Assembly: GCA_903889895.1 (NCBI GenBank)
Contig: CAISYZ010000125.1
Coordinates: forward strand, 1 to 40,662
DNA length: 40,662 nt
DNA from: an uncultured Verrucomicrobia subdivision 3 bacterium
Lineage (GTDB): Bacteria; Verrucomicrobiota; Verrucomicrobiia; Limisphaerales; UBA11358
Reading direction: 5' to 3'
Made by a program: the position numbers and the translations under genes. Positions 21,069-29,225 of this stretch are shown piece by piece. The notes below the pieces were generated by a model. It worked only from the letters and a program-made list of their open reading frames with translations, searched no databases and was not told the origin of the DNA. Every line of letters begins with the position of its first letter. Position 1 is the first letter of the stretch.

Positions 21069-22358
21069 ATGCCGCAGTTTTCCTACAAGGCCCGCAAACG
21101 TTCCGGCGAACTCGTCGAGGGTATCCTCGAAGTGCCGGACCGCAGCGCCGCGCTCACTCAGATTCAGCGTTCAGGACTCTTTCCGCTGGCCGTGACTGAT
21201 GTGAAGGCCGGCGCGATGCCCGGCTCCACGAAGGGGGCGGCCAAGGGACTGGATTTTTCCTCGCTGCTGCCGCAATCCATGCGCGCACAGATGAACCAGC
21301 AGCGGAAACCGAAGTTGCAGGAACTGGCGACGTTCACCACGCAGCTCGCGAACCTGCTGCAATCGGGCATGCCGCTGACAGTGGCGTTGAACAGCATGAC
21401 GCATCTGGAGACGAAAGGCATTCCCGCGCAGGTCAGCCGGGACTTGAAACAGGAAGTCACCGAAGGCCGCGGTCTGTCCGACGCGATGGCACGGCAGCCC
21501 CGGGTTTTTTCCGATTTGTATGTCAACATGGTCAAGGCCGGCGAGCAGAGCGGTTCGCTCGTTCAGGTGTTGCGGCGCATGGCGCAACATGTCCAGCAGG
21601 TCGCCGCGGTGCAGGCGAAGTTCAAGTCCGCGATGATTTATCCGATAATGGTGATTTGCGTCGGGCTGGGCATCGTGGCGTTCTTCATGTTTTTCATGAT
21701 GCCGCGCTTCACGGAAATTTTTCAGGGCTTCAACATCGCGCTGCCGTTGCCCACGCGGGCGCTGATGGGCGCGAGCCACTGGTTTTTGGATTATTGGTGG
21801 CTGCTCGGCCTGATCATCATCGCGCTGGTGATTTTGATCAAGCGTTTCCAGACCAGTGCAGCCGGGGCGCGCAAGCTGGACGAATGGCGCATGAAGATTC
21901 CGGTGTTCGGAAAAATCGTGCAGCTGAATTTGTTCAGCCAGTTCGCGCGGACACTGGGCACGCTGCTGCAAAACGGCGTGCCGGTACTGACCGCGCTGAA
22001 AATCACCGAGCAGGTCATGCCGAACTCGCTCATCAAGGAGGCCGTGGCCAAGACGCGCGAGGCCGTGACGGATGGCAAGACGCTGGCGCAACCGCTGGCG
22101 CACAGCAAACTGTTCCCACAGCTCATGGTGGATTTGGTGCGCATCGGCGAGGAGACCGGCGACGTGCCCGGCGCGTTGAACAACCTCGCCGACACCTACG
22201 AGGGCGAATTGCAACTCGCACTGCGCGTGATGATGAACCTCATCGAGCCGGTGCTGATCATCCTCATGGCGGTGGTTGTCGGTTTCCTGCTGTTGAGCAT
22301 TTTGCTGCCGATGTTCAACCTCATTTCGCACATCAGCACCGGCGGTGGAGGCCATTGA
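21069..22358 (+). CDS. gspF: GspF/PilC-type inner-membrane platform protein
   Basis: The 429-residue protein carries the GspF/PilC plan: an N-terminal MPQFSYKARKRSGELVEGIL domain, then two related T2SSF domains, each with a cytoplasmic helical bundle followed by membrane helices. The first has FTTQLANLLQSGMPLTVALN and KAGEQSGSL; the second has FARTLGTLLQNGVPVLTALK and IGEETGDVPGAL, the G-E-x-x-G/S signatures of each half. Three TM segments are visible (about 195-217, 240-262, 393-420). The protein anchors the assembly ATPase of type II secretion or type IV pilus systems. It begins a five-gene plus-strand operon with minor pseudopilins; no gspE, gspD or gspG is in the window. Confidence 0.92.
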   Translation: MPQFSYKARKRSGELVEGILEVPDRSAALTQIQRSGLFPLAVTDVKAGAMPGSTKGAAKGLDFSSLLPQSMRAQMNQQRKPKLQELATFTTQLANLLQSGMPLTVALNSMTHLETKGIPAQVSRDLKQEVTEGRGLSDAMARQPRVFSDLYVNMVKAGEQSGSLVQVLRRMAQHVQQVAAVQAKFKSAMIYPIMVICVGLGIVAFFMFFMMPRFTEIFQGFNIALPLPTRALMGASHWFLDYWWLLGLIIIALVILIKRFQTSAAGARKLDEWRMKIPVFGKIVQLNLFSQFARTLGTLLQNGVPVLTALKITEQVMPNSLIKEAVAKTREAVTDGKTLAQPLAHSKLFPQLMVDLVRIGEETGDVPGALNNLADTYEGELQLALRVMMNLIEPVLIILMAVVVGFLLLSILLPMFNLISHISTGGGGH

Positions 22359-22461
22359 AATTGCGAATTTCAAATCTTAAATTTCAAATGCCCGTTTGCC
22401 GGCGCAGTTGGGTGTTTTTGCCGGCAAATTCGTCATGCGAAATTCGTCGTTCGAAATTTGG
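22355..22461 (+). repeat. AT-rich dispersed repeat read as prepilin leader (copy 1)
   Basis: The left arm TTGAAATTGCGAATTTCAAA begins at the stop codon of gspF, and the right arm around ATTCGTCATGCGAAATTCGT ends at 22461. The same arms occur at 23349-23458 and, in a related form, in the gap at 39723-39800. Here the repeat is translated: RISNLKFQ near its start and RRSKFG at its end flank the prepilin cleavage site. Confidence 0.7.
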
Positions 22462-22924
22462 CTTCACGCTCATCGAAATCATGGTCGTGATTGCGATCAT
22501 CGGCCTGGTCGCGGCGATGGGGCTGCCGAACATCATCCGGGCGGTGCAGAAGGAAGGCATGCGCAAAGCGGTGAGCGATTTTCAGGACGTTTGTTTCACC
22601 GCCCGCGAGCGCGCCATTGTCAGCAAACAAAAAACCTCCGTGCTGATTCATCCCGCCGAAGGCACCTTCAGCGTGGATGGCGCGGCGGCCGGCAGCACCA
22701 GCAACGGCAAAGTCGCCGCCTCCAAGCTGCCGGACAGCATCAAGTTTGCGCTGCTCGACATTTTCCGGCAGGACTATCTGGAATCGGACTGGGCGCGGGT
22801 TTTCTTTTATCCCGACGGCACCTGTGACGAGACGGTCATCGTGTTTTTTGGGCGGGGCGAATCGGAAAAAATCACGCTCGACTACGCCACCGCCACGCCC
22901 ATCGTCAGCGATGTGAACCGATGA
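22355..22924 (+). CDS. GspH-like minor pseudopilin with repeat-derived leader
   Basis: The protein has a prepilin signal KFG|FTLIEIMVVIAIIGLVAAMG with Glu at position 5 after the cleavage site, followed by a hydrophobic helix and a pseudopilin head (FQDVCFTARERAIVSKQKTSVL, then AEGTFSVDG). GspH-type proteins are minor subunits near the tip of the secretion pseudopilus. The start is uncertain: TTG 22355 overlaps the gspF stop as TTGA and mirrors the ATGA starts of the following genes, giving a 36-residue leader; ATG 22388 would give 25. Open frame upstream of 22355 lies inside gspF and is not coding. The leader resembles the one at 23349 residue for residue at both ends. Confidence 0.8.
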   Translation: MKLRISNLKFQMPVCRRSWVFLPANSSCEIRRSKFGFTLIEIMVVIAIIGLVAAMGLPNIIRAVQKEGMRKAVSDFQDVCFTARERAIVSKQKTSVLIHPAEGTFSVDGAAAGSTSNGKVAASKLPDSIKFALLDIFRQDYLESDWARVFFYPDGTCDETVIVFFGRGESEKITLDYATATPIVSDVNR

Positions 22925-23352
22925 ACACCCAAGCCAGCCATTTCAGCCACCGCCGCCGGGCATTTTCCTTGCTGGAAGTGATGATTGCCATCGCGATTTT
23001 TTTCCTCTCGGTATTCGCGATTTTGAGCCTCGTGTCGCAGTCGCTCAGCAACGCGCGCCGGTTGCAGCGGCCGCAAGTGGACGCCAGCCCCGTGCTCGCA
23101 ACTTACGCCGCCACCAATATTTTGATTGAGGGCACCTATTCCGGCAACCTGTCCGACTTGCTGGGCGATGCCTACCACAATTATTTCTGGACGGCGCAAG
23201 TCACCGAGGTCGCCACGAACAAATTGTTCAGCGTCGAATGCGCTGTGCAGGAGCGCGGCAACCGTGAAATCATCTCGGATCTGTCCACGGTTTTGTATCG
23301 TCCTGAATCGCCGGCCGGCAGCCTTGATGGCGGCAACTTCATCCACAAATGA
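22921..23352 (+). CDS. gspI: GspI-like minor pseudopilin
   Basis: The 143-residue protein has a short 14-residue leader and a prepilin site RRRA|FSLLEVMIAIAIFFLSVFA. The residue before the cleavage site is Ala where Gly is usual, which prepilin peptidases can tolerate. The head domain includes QSLSNARRLQRPQ, ATYAATNILIEGTYSGNL and FSVECAVQERG. Length and order, between H-like and J-like genes, fit GspI. The start overlaps the preceding stop (ATGA). Confidence 0.8.
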   Translation: MNTQASHFSHRRRAFSLLEVMIAIAIFFLSVFAILSLVSQSLSNARRLQRPQVDASPVLATYAATNILIEGTYSGNLSDLLGDAYHNYFWTAQVTEVATNKLFSVECAVQERGNREIISDLSTVLYRPESPAGSLDGGNFIHK

Positions 23353-23458
23353 AATTGCGCATTTCAAATCTCAAATTTCAAAAGATTTTCCGCCCGCCGG
23401 GCTGGCAGCGCCGGGCACTGGCGGATTCGTCATCTAAAATTCGCCATTCGAAATTTGG
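23349..23458 (+). repeat. AT-rich dispersed repeat read as prepilin leader (copy 2)
   Basis: The left arm ATGAAATTGCGCATTTCAAA and the right arm ATTCGTCATCTAAAATTCGC end at 23458, just where the mature pilin begins. Arms match those at 22355-22461, while the loops between them differ in sequence, as expected of separate copies of a mobile palindrome. Confidence 0.7.
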
Positions 23459-24206
23459 CTTTACGCTCATCGAAATCATGATTGCCATCGCCGTTTTCAG
23501 CCTGGTGCTGGCGGCGATTTACCAGACGTGGGGCGCCATCATGCGCTCGACACAGGTCGCGCAGGATGTCGCCGCGCAGGCGCAGCGCCAGCGCATCACG
23601 CTGCGCACCATCGAGGATTCGCTGATGGCCGTGCAATCGTTCCAGGCCTCGCCGAAATATTATAGCTTCGTGGTGGAAGGCGACCAGTCGTCGCTGTTGA
23701 GCTTCACCGCGCGCGTGCCGGACATTTTTCCGCGCAACGGAAAATTCATCAGCCCAAGCACCGGCCGCGATTTTAATTTGCGCCGGCTGACTTACTCGCT
23801 GGAAGCTGGCGAGGGCGGCCAGAAAAATCTCGTGCTGCGCCAGAATCCGGTGCTGATGGATCTGGATCAGGATGAGCAGCAGTTTCCGCTGGTGCTGGCG
23901 CGGAATGTCCGCACGTTTACGGTCGAGTGCTGGGACACCAACAAGCTGGAATGGGCCACGGAATGGGATGACACCAATGCCATTCCGGTGATGCTCCGCG
24001 TAAAACTTGTCCTCGGCGGCAACACCGTGGCTGGCTCCGGGGCACCGGATTTTTCGGTGGCGCGGCTGTTTTCGCTGCCGTCACAGACCATGCCCGCCGG
24101 CGTGCAAAACGGCACCATTGGCAACAACGGCGGCGGCGGGCCCGGCGGATTGTTGCAAGGGTTGTTGCCGAAGCCCGGCGCCAACCGGCCGGGAGGCGGT
24201 GGCTGA
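23349..24206 (+). CDS. gspJ: GspJ-like minor pseudopilin with repeat-derived leader
   Basis: The 285-residue protein has a 37-residue leader, then the prepilin site KFG|FTLIEIMIAIAVFSLVLAAIY. The head is large and beta-rich (FQASPKYYSFVVEGDQSS, LTYSLEAGEGGQKNL, NVRTFTVECWDTNK) and fits GspJ, with a Gly/Pro-rich C-terminal extension (NNGGGGPGG, then PGANRPGGGG) not usual in the family. Typical prepilin leaders are 6-15 residues; this one is unusually long because a dispersed repeat supplies it. ATG 23349 overlaps the preceding stop. Confidence 0.82.
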   Translation: MKLRISNLKFQKIFRPPGWQRRALADSSSKIRHSKFGFTLIEIMIAIAVFSLVLAAIYQTWGAIMRSTQVAQDVAAQAQRQRITLRTIEDSLMAVQSFQASPKYYSFVVEGDQSSLLSFTARVPDIFPRNGKFISPSTGRDFNLRRLTYSLEAGEGGQKNLVLRQNPVLMDLDQDEQQFPLVLARNVRTFTVECWDTNKLEWATEWDDTNAIPVMLRVKLVLGGNTVAGSGAPDFSVARLFSLPSQTMPAGVQNGTIGNNGGGGPGGLLQGLLPKPGANRPGGGG

Positions 24207-24209
24207 CCC

Positions 24210-25268
24210 ATGAAAATTTCCCTGCACAAATCCCGGCGCGGCTTTGCCGTCATCATCGCCCTCGTAGCGGTGGCGGTGTTGGCCATGCTCGCCGGCGCAC
24301 TGGCGGTTTTCATGAAGGTGGAAAACCAGCTCGCGCAGAACGGCAACGACGATGAAAAACTGCTGTGGCTCGGCCGCGCCGGCGTGGAGCGCGCTTGCTG
24401 GATTCTGGCGCAGGAACCCGGCGGCCCTTCATCGCTAAAACAGATCTGGGCGGGCGGCCCTGGCGATGGTCCGGAGACGAACAGCCCGCTTTCCGGCGTC
24501 ACGCTGGATAATTATCCCGTCGGCGACGGCACGGTGTCGCTGCACATCATCGAGCTGGAAAGCAAAATCAACATCAACCGCGCCGACACGCCGCTGTTGA
24601 CGCAGGTGCTCACGACGATGGGCGTGGATGCGAGCCTGATTTCGGTCGTGTCGGATTCGATTCAGGACTGGATTGACACCGATGACGCCACGCGGCCGGC
24701 TGGCGCGGAGAGCGATTATTATCAGGGACTCACGCCGCCGTATTACGCCAAAGATGCGCCGATGGACGACATCGAGGAGTTGCAGCTCGTCAAAGGCGTG
24801 ACGCCGCTGATGTTCAAGGGCGGCACGGCGGCGGATCCGAATTCGCCGTTCCAGCATCACAAGCTCGGCTTCGGCAACGCGCCGGGCCAGGCGGAGGATT
24901 ATCCGTTCGGCCTGCGCGACGTGTTCACGCCGTTCTCCAACGGCAAAATCAACATCAACACCGCCGACGCCAACGTGCTGCAATGTCTGCCCGGCATGGA
25001 TGCGAATTCGTCTCAGGCCATCATCACGCTGCGCACGAGTGACGGCGGCGCGGACAACAACAACGGCGTCATCGCCAGCCTTGGCCAGTTGCAGCCGGTG
25101 GTTTCCAACCCGCAGGCGTTCCAGTCTATCAACAATTATTGCACCATACGCGGCGACACTTACGAAGTTCACGCCACCGCGCAGGTCGGCGCCAGCCAGC
25201 GCGAATTCATCGCCGTGATTTACCGCGTCGGCAACCACACCGAGGTCGTCGGCTTCCACCCGAAATGA
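24210..25268 (+). CDS. gspK: GspK-like minor pseudopilin
   Basis: The 352-residue protein has an 11-residue leader (MKISLHKSRRG|FAVIIALVAVAVLAML) with no Glu at position 5, as expected of GspK, which caps the pseudopilus tip. The large head has SKININRADTPLL and later GKININTADANVLQCLPGM, the two helix-hairpin-helix-like repeats typical of GspK, plus an acidic stretch DWIDTDDATRP. In characterised systems GspK forms a tip complex with GspI and GspJ, the genes directly upstream. It is the last clear pseudopilin gene in the operon. Confidence 0.9.
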   Translation: MKISLHKSRRGFAVIIALVAVAVLAMLAGALAVFMKVENQLAQNGNDDEKLLWLGRAGVERACWILAQEPGGPSSLKQIWAGGPGDGPETNSPLSGVTLDNYPVGDGTVSLHIIELESKININRADTPLLTQVLTTMGVDASLISVVSDSIQDWIDTDDATRPAGAESDYYQGLTPPYYAKDAPMDDIEELQLVKGVTPLMFKGGTAADPNSPFQHHKLGFGNAPGQAEDYPFGLRDVFTPFSNGKININTADANVLQCLPGMDANSSQAIITLRTSDGGADNNNGVIASLGQLQPVVSNPQAFQSINNYCTIRGDTYEVHATAQVGASQREFIAVIYRVGNHTEVVGFHPK

Positions 25269-25269
25269 G

Positions 25270-25297
25270 TTGAAATCACGCCGCCGCCCGCTATCGT
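25270..25297 (+). promoter_or_regulatory. Putative promoter of the 25304 gene
   Basis: TTGAAA (25270-25275), 16 bp, TATCGT (25292-25297), then six bases to the ATG. It allows the three following genes to be transcribed separately from the pseudopilin operon, apparently without a 5' leader. Confidence 0.5.
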
Positions 25298-25303
25298 TGC
25301 CCC

Positions 25304-25765
25304 ATGCGTGCGCCCTTGATTTTGCTGCTCCTGCTTGGCCTGCTGGCCTCCGCTCCCGCCGCCGATGCCGTCGCCGGCAAGGTCATCAAAGTGCTGCCGC
25401 TCCTGCTCGACCTGAAGGGCCGCGCCGCGCTTTCGCCGAGCCTGTTTGACCGTGATGCCTATCAGCTCAAGCTGCATGAGCAGACCAATGAAGTTTCCAC
25501 CATCCGCTACGATGTCCAATGGTCAGCGAAAAATTCGGACGGACAAAAATTAAAACTGCGCCTCGAACTGCGCGGCGTCACCGCCGCCAATCTGCCGAAG
25601 CTGAAGACGCTGGAAACCGAAGTCGCCGCCGGCAAATACAGCCAGTGGACTTCGCTGGCGCTGGACGGCGATGAATTCAAAACCTTTGCCGCCATCACCG
25701 CGTGGCGCGCGACGTTGTGGGACGGCGAGACCTTGCTCGGCGAGCAAAAATCATTTCTTTGGTGA
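25304..25765 (+). CDS. Secreted hypothetical protein
   Basis: The 153-residue protein has a signal peptide (MRAPLILLLLLGLLASAPAADA). The mature part starts KVIKVLPLLLDLKGRAALSP and contains YDVQWSAKNSDGQKLKLRLELRG, a beta-rich pattern; it ends WRATLWDGETLLGEQKSFLW. No family is recognised. It is translationally coupled to the next gene by a GTGA overlap, which suggests they act together in the periplasm. Confidence 0.7.
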   Translation: MRAPLILLLLLGLLASAPAADAVAGKVIKVLPLLLDLKGRAALSPSLFDRDAYQLKLHEQTNEVSTIRYDVQWSAKNSDGQKLKLRLELRGVTAANLPKLKTLETEVAAGKYSQWTSLALDGDEFKTFAAITAWRATLWDGETLLGEQKSFLW

Positions 25766-26994
25766 ACCTGGCGAAACGCATTTCCTGTTTTGGTTTAATA
25801 TTTCTGCTCGGCGGTATGGCGCTGCGGGCGGAAAATCTATCCGTTGCCACCACCAATGCGGTGGCGGATACCAATTTTACTGTGACCGCTCCGGCTGAAG
25901 CCGCCGGGGCCGTTTCCAATGCCGTCGCGCCAACCACCAATCCTGCTGCCGCCGTTTTCGCTGCTCCCGTCACCAACGGCATCGTCGCCGCCACACCCGC
26001 GATGTCATTGTCTCCCGCTGTGCCGGTGCATGACAATTTGATCTGGCTGGGCATGGCCGGAGTTTCCGCGCTGTCGCTGGCGGCGATAATTATTTCATGG
26101 CAGGTTTCGCGCCGGCAACCCGCGTCCGCGCCGGTTTCCGCGCAGTCCGAAAATTTGCCGGTGCCGGTGGCGCAGTTCCTGCCGCTGATTTCGCTCACCG
26201 TCAAGGAGACGCTCGCGCACGAGCTGGCCGCGCAGCGCCGTGAACTGCTGTCTGCGCAACAGGCGGCCACAATGGAACTCGCGCAGCTCGCCCGCCGGCT
26301 GGAAGCCATCCAGACGCCGTTGCTGGAGCGTCCGGTGGCCCCGCGCAACGGCACGGCCAAGGGTCTCCGCGAAATTCCCATCAAATTATTTTGCGAGTGC
26401 GGGCAGAAATATTCCTTTGAAGTCCGGCCGGTGGATGGGCGGATGCCGTTTCCCGTCGCTTGTCCGGCTTGCGGCCAGGATGGCACCGGCCAGGCCAACC
26501 ATTTTCTCGCCAAGATGCTCAACGGCGTCACGCAACCGCTGCCGTCGCCGTCGCTGGCTTTGCCGCCGGCCCAACCGCCCGCCACGCCGCCGCCGTTGGT
26601 TGAGACCACGAAAAGCGCGACCAACGGCCACGAGCCAGCCAACGGCACCACGGCTTCGCCCCACCACACCGATATTTGCATCGCAAACCTGCTGGCTGAG
26701 GGCAGCCATTTGTTGGAGGCCGGCAAATACGATTCCGCGTTGAAATGTTTTGATACCGCGCTCGCCTTGCACCCGGATCGCGCGGATACGCTCGTGAAGC
26801 TGGGCAGCGCTTTGGACCGTCTGGGGCGCACGGACGAAGCGCTGAAATCTTTTGACCGCGCCATTGAGCTGGATGATTCGCTCGCCACCGCCTACTTGAA
26901 CAAAGGCGGCATCTTCAACCGGCTCGCCCGCTATGATGAGGCCTTGCAGTGCTACGAGCAGGCGCTGACCAAACAGAAAAAATCCGCCGCATGA
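25762..26994 (+). CDS. Membrane protein with coiled coil, zinc ribbon and C-terminal TPRs
   Basis: Starting at GTG 25762 (overlapping the previous stop) the protein has 410 residues. Order of parts: signal peptide (1-23), Ala/Thr/Pro-rich linker, TM helix 93-115, coiled coil 145-190 (HELAAQRRELLSAQQAA), a zinc-ribbon-like unit with C211, C213, C234 and C237 (CECGQKYSFEV, then CPACGQDG), a Pro-rich spacer, and about three TPR units at 308-405. The coiled coil and ribbon occur again, in reverse order, in the next gene, and the TPR end matches 27508-28413. It is probably a membrane-bound scaffold; no enzymatic role is visible. The open frame upstream to 25702 is not used. Confidence 0.7.
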   Translation: MNLAKRISCFGLIFLLGGMALRAENLSVATTNAVADTNFTVTAPAEAAGAVSNAVAPTTNPAAAVFAAPVTNGIVAATPAMSLSPAVPVHDNLIWLGMAGVSALSLAAIIISWQVSRRQPASAPVSAQSENLPVPVAQFLPLISLTVKETLAHELAAQRRELLSAQQAATMELAQLARRLEAIQTPLLERPVAPRNGTAKGLREIPIKLFCECGQKYSFEVRPVDGRMPFPVACPACGQDGTGQANHFLAKMLNGVTQPLPSPSLALPPAQPPATPPPLVETTKSATNGHEPANGTTASPHHTDICIANLLAEGSHLLEAGKYDSALKCFDTALALHPDRADTLVKLGSALDRLGRTDEALKSFDRAIELDDSLATAYLNKGGIFNRLARYDEALQCYEQALTKQKKSAA

Positions 26995-27515
26995 TTCCCG
27001 TCAAAATTTTTTGCGCGTGCGGGCAGAAATACGCCTTCGAAGTCGAGCCGGTGAATGGCGCGATGCCGGTGGCGGTGAATTGCCCGGTGTGCAACCGCGA
27101 CGGCACCGAGTCGGCCAACCAGGTGCTCGCCAAAATCCTCAAGGGCAAAACCCAGCCGCTGCCACCGCCGAGTGTTAACACGCTGTTGAATGCCGTCGAG
27201 TCCAGTCTTGCCCCGCACCTCATCGAGGCGCTCAAGGATGCCGTCGTGCAGGAGCTCGCCGCGCAACGCCGCGAACTTCTCGCTGGCCAGCAGGCCGCCG
27301 CCGCCGAACTGACCGAACTTGCGCGCCGGCTCGAAGCCGTCCAGACGCCGATGTTCGAACGCCTTCGCGCCTACGAGGAGCGCATCGCCGAACTGGAAAA
27401 AGACCTGGCCAGCCAATCGAAGGAAAACCGCGAGCTGCTGAAGATGAAGATTGGCATGCTCCGCGAAAAGCTGGAAGCCGAGCGCACCGGCGGCCGCAGT
27501 GTGAATTTCAACTGA
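26991..27515 (+). CDS. Zinc-ribbon plus coiled-coil protein, permuted relative of the upstream gene
   Basis: From ATG 26991 (ATGA overlap) the protein has 174 residues and no membrane segment. It opens with the zinc-ribbon unit (C8, C10, C31, C34: CACGQKYAFEV, then CPVCNRDG), followed by a linker and a long coiled coil (85-165: VQELAAQRRELLAGQQAA, then RIAELEKDLASQSKENRELL). Both units closely match those of the upstream protein, where the coiled coil comes first. The frame from 26949 is rejected because it starts inside the upstream gene. The 3' end overlaps the convergent TPR gene by eight bases. Confidence 0.72.
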   Translation: MIPVKIFCACGQKYAFEVEPVNGAMPVAVNCPVCNRDGTESANQVLAKILKGKTQPLPPPSVNTLLNAVESSLAPHLIEALKDAVVQELAAQRRELLAGQQAAAAELTELARRLEAVQTPMFERLRAYEERIAELEKDLASQSKENRELLKMKIGMLREKLEAERTGGRSVNFN

Positions 27516-28413
27516 CCCGCGCCTTTTTCTCCTGCGCCAGCAGCGTCTGCTCAAAACAATCAATCGCCTCGGCGTGGCGGTTCAATTTGTTCAGCAAGCC
27601 ACCCTTCGCCAGCAGCGCCAGCGTGAATGCGCCGTTGCCGGCGAGTGCGCGGTCGCAGCACGCCAGTGCCTCCTCCAGCCGGCCGAGTTTCTCCAGCGCG
27701 GCGGCTTTTTTCACCAACGCCTCGGGATGCGCCGGCTGCACAGCGAGCAGGCGTTCCAAAATATCGAGCGCCTTTTGCGGCTGGCCGGCGTCGAGGGATT
27801 TCTGCGCGCTGATCAGCGGGTCGGCGGATTTCGGGGCGGGCGATTCGGTGATCAGGCCATGGCCGCTTTCCAGTTCAATGATTTTTTTCTCCAGCTGGCT
27901 GACCACGTCCAGCAGCCGCGTGTTGGAAACCTCCACCGCCGCCCGGCCCGGCGCGGCAAGCTGATGCACTGCGCTGGCGTTGGCGAGGGCGGCTTGTTGT
28001 TGCGCGGAAATCTGCGCGATCTGTGCGAAGGCGCGCCACTGGAAGAAAACCATCAGCAGCAAAATCCCCAGCCCGGCGAGGCCGAACCCGCCCGCCACCA
28101 GCAACGTGAGCTGCTGGTTCTTGCGCGCCGCCTCCGCATCCGAGGCGCGCTGCTCGGCCACGGTCTGTTCGAGCGATTGCAGCCGCGCGTTCAGCGCGTC
28201 GGCATTTTTCTTCGCGTCCTCGGCGGCGGCGAGGCTGCCGGCCTCAATGTCCATGCGCGTGGCGTGAAGCTGTTCCTGGATTTGCAGATAGCCGTTGGCC
28301 ACGGCGTCATTCGTGAACACGGTGGCGATATTGGTCTGGGCGCGCGCGGGGGCGAGGACCAGCCACGTGGCGGCGAGCACCAGCGGAAATAGGGTGGATA
28401 ATTTCAGTTTCAT
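27508..28413 (-). CDS. Periplasm-facing coiled-coil / TM / TPR protein
   Basis: From ATG 28413 the protein has 301 residues: signal peptide (MKLKLSTLFPLVLAATWLVLAPARA), a long coiled coil (42-102, with EDAKKNADALNARLQSLEQT), one TM helix (103-125, LTLLVAGGFGLAGLGILLLM), a second helical stretch, and TPRs at about 215-300 (ALVKKAAALEKLGRLEEALAC, then LAKGGLLNKLNRHAEAIDCF). The TPR part is clearly related to the C-terminus of the 25762 gene. An alternative TTG start at 28452 would overlap the upstream stop (TTGA). It is the last gene of the lon operon. YbgF/CpoB-like envelope coordination is conceivable but not shown. Confidence 0.7.
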   Translation of the reverse strand: MKLKLSTLFPLVLAATWLVLAPARAQTNIATVFTNDAVANGYLQIQEQLHATRMDIEAGSLAAAEDAKKNADALNARLQSLEQTVAEQRASDAEAARKNQQLTLLVAGGFGLAGLGILLLMVFFQWRAFAQIAQISAQQQAALANASAVHQLAAPGRAAVEVSNTRLLDVVSQLEKKIIELESGHGLITESPAPKSADPLISAQKSLDAGQPQKALDILERLLAVQPAHPEALVKKAAALEKLGRLEEALACCDRALAGNGAFTLALLAKGGLLNKLNRHAEAIDCFEQTLLAQEKKARVS

Positions 28414-28448
28414 CCGGCCGCGCAGCGTGCGGCGGACGCGAAATGAAG

Positions 28449-29225
28449 TCAATTGGATTTCAAATCAAACTCCAGCCGCGTGCGCGAGCCGGTCTGGACG
28501 TTGCGTATTTCCATCTCCTGCAGTTCCCACTGGCCGTTGACCTTCTTGAACGACTTCGGTTCGAACTCCTTCAGCAATTTGCCCTGCGCGTCGTAGGCCT
28601 CGCCGGCGAGGATGCCGCCGGTTTCCTTGTCAATCCACGACAGCACGCGCGAATAGCCGTTGGTGGCCGGATTCGGATTGGTGCTTTCGAGCAGCGTGTA
28701 ATCGCGCCCGCGTTTCAAGTTCGTCGGCTTCGGCAAAACCTTCTGCGCCGGCCAGTGGAAAAATTCCAAGCCGAGGTCGCAAAGCCAGAAATCGGAATGG
28801 CAAAAAGGCATTGTCATTTCAGCTTCATCCGAAAGAGGACTAACTCCCCAGTCATCCAACCGTGAAAGAGTAGTCCCCGACCCACACACATGCACAATTG
28901 CATATTTATTCGCCAACGATTCTTGATGGATAATTCGTAACTTGTCTCCGGTTTCCAAATTGGTTTCTACGCCTTCGTAAATGCTCAGCCAGTTTGTGGC
29001 TTTAATAACAACCAAAAAATTTATTTGAATCTCCGAATTTTTACCTTTGGCGTCTTTAATTTTTAAAGCGCCCGAGTTGGTGAAATTTTCAGTCGGTTTT
29101 ACGTCAGCAAGTTGCCGGGCAAGATTACGCCCTTGAATTTCCGCGTCGGACAAAGTGTTTGTTTGCGCCGTCGCGCCTGCGGCAAAAAACAGAACCAGCG
29201 CGGCCAATGCAAAAAAAAATCTCAT
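28449..29225 (-). CDS. LolA-like / outer-membrane lipoprotein-sorting fold protein
   Basis: The 258-residue protein has a signal peptide (MRFFFALAALVLFFAAGATA) and a C-terminal half typical of the LolA-like 'outer membrane lipoprotein-sorting' family: LGLEFFHWPAQKVL, then GRDYTLLESTNPNP, YSRVLSWIDKETGGILAGEAYD, GKLLKEFEPKSFKKVNGQW and LEFDL. These proteins are periplasmic beta-sheet cones that bind lipid-modified or hydrophobic ligands. The start overlaps the lon stop by four bases (ATGA), so it is co-translated with Lon. The Lon link suggests an envelope-stress connection, but this is speculative. Confidence 0.78.
   Translation of the reverse strand: MRFFFALAALVLFFAAGATAQTNTLSDAEIQGRNLARQLADVKPTENFTNSGALKIKDAKGKNSEIQINFLVVIKATNWLSIYEGVETNLETGDKLRIIHQESLANKYAIVHVCGSGTTLSRLDDWGVSPLSDEAEMTMPFCHSDFWLCDLGLEFFHWPAQKVLPKPTNLKRGRDYTLLESTNPNPATNGYSRVLSWIDKETGGILAGEAYDAQGKLLKEFEPKSFKKVNGQWELQEMEIRNVQTGSRTRLEFDLKSN

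Noticed and set aside
21171-22373. 400-residue minus-strand frame and the 5' part (21656-22354) of a 422-residue plus-strand frame
   Set aside because: Both lie over gspF in other frames and are rich in His, Gln and Arg without domain signal; only the region from 22355 on of the plus-strand frame is a gene.
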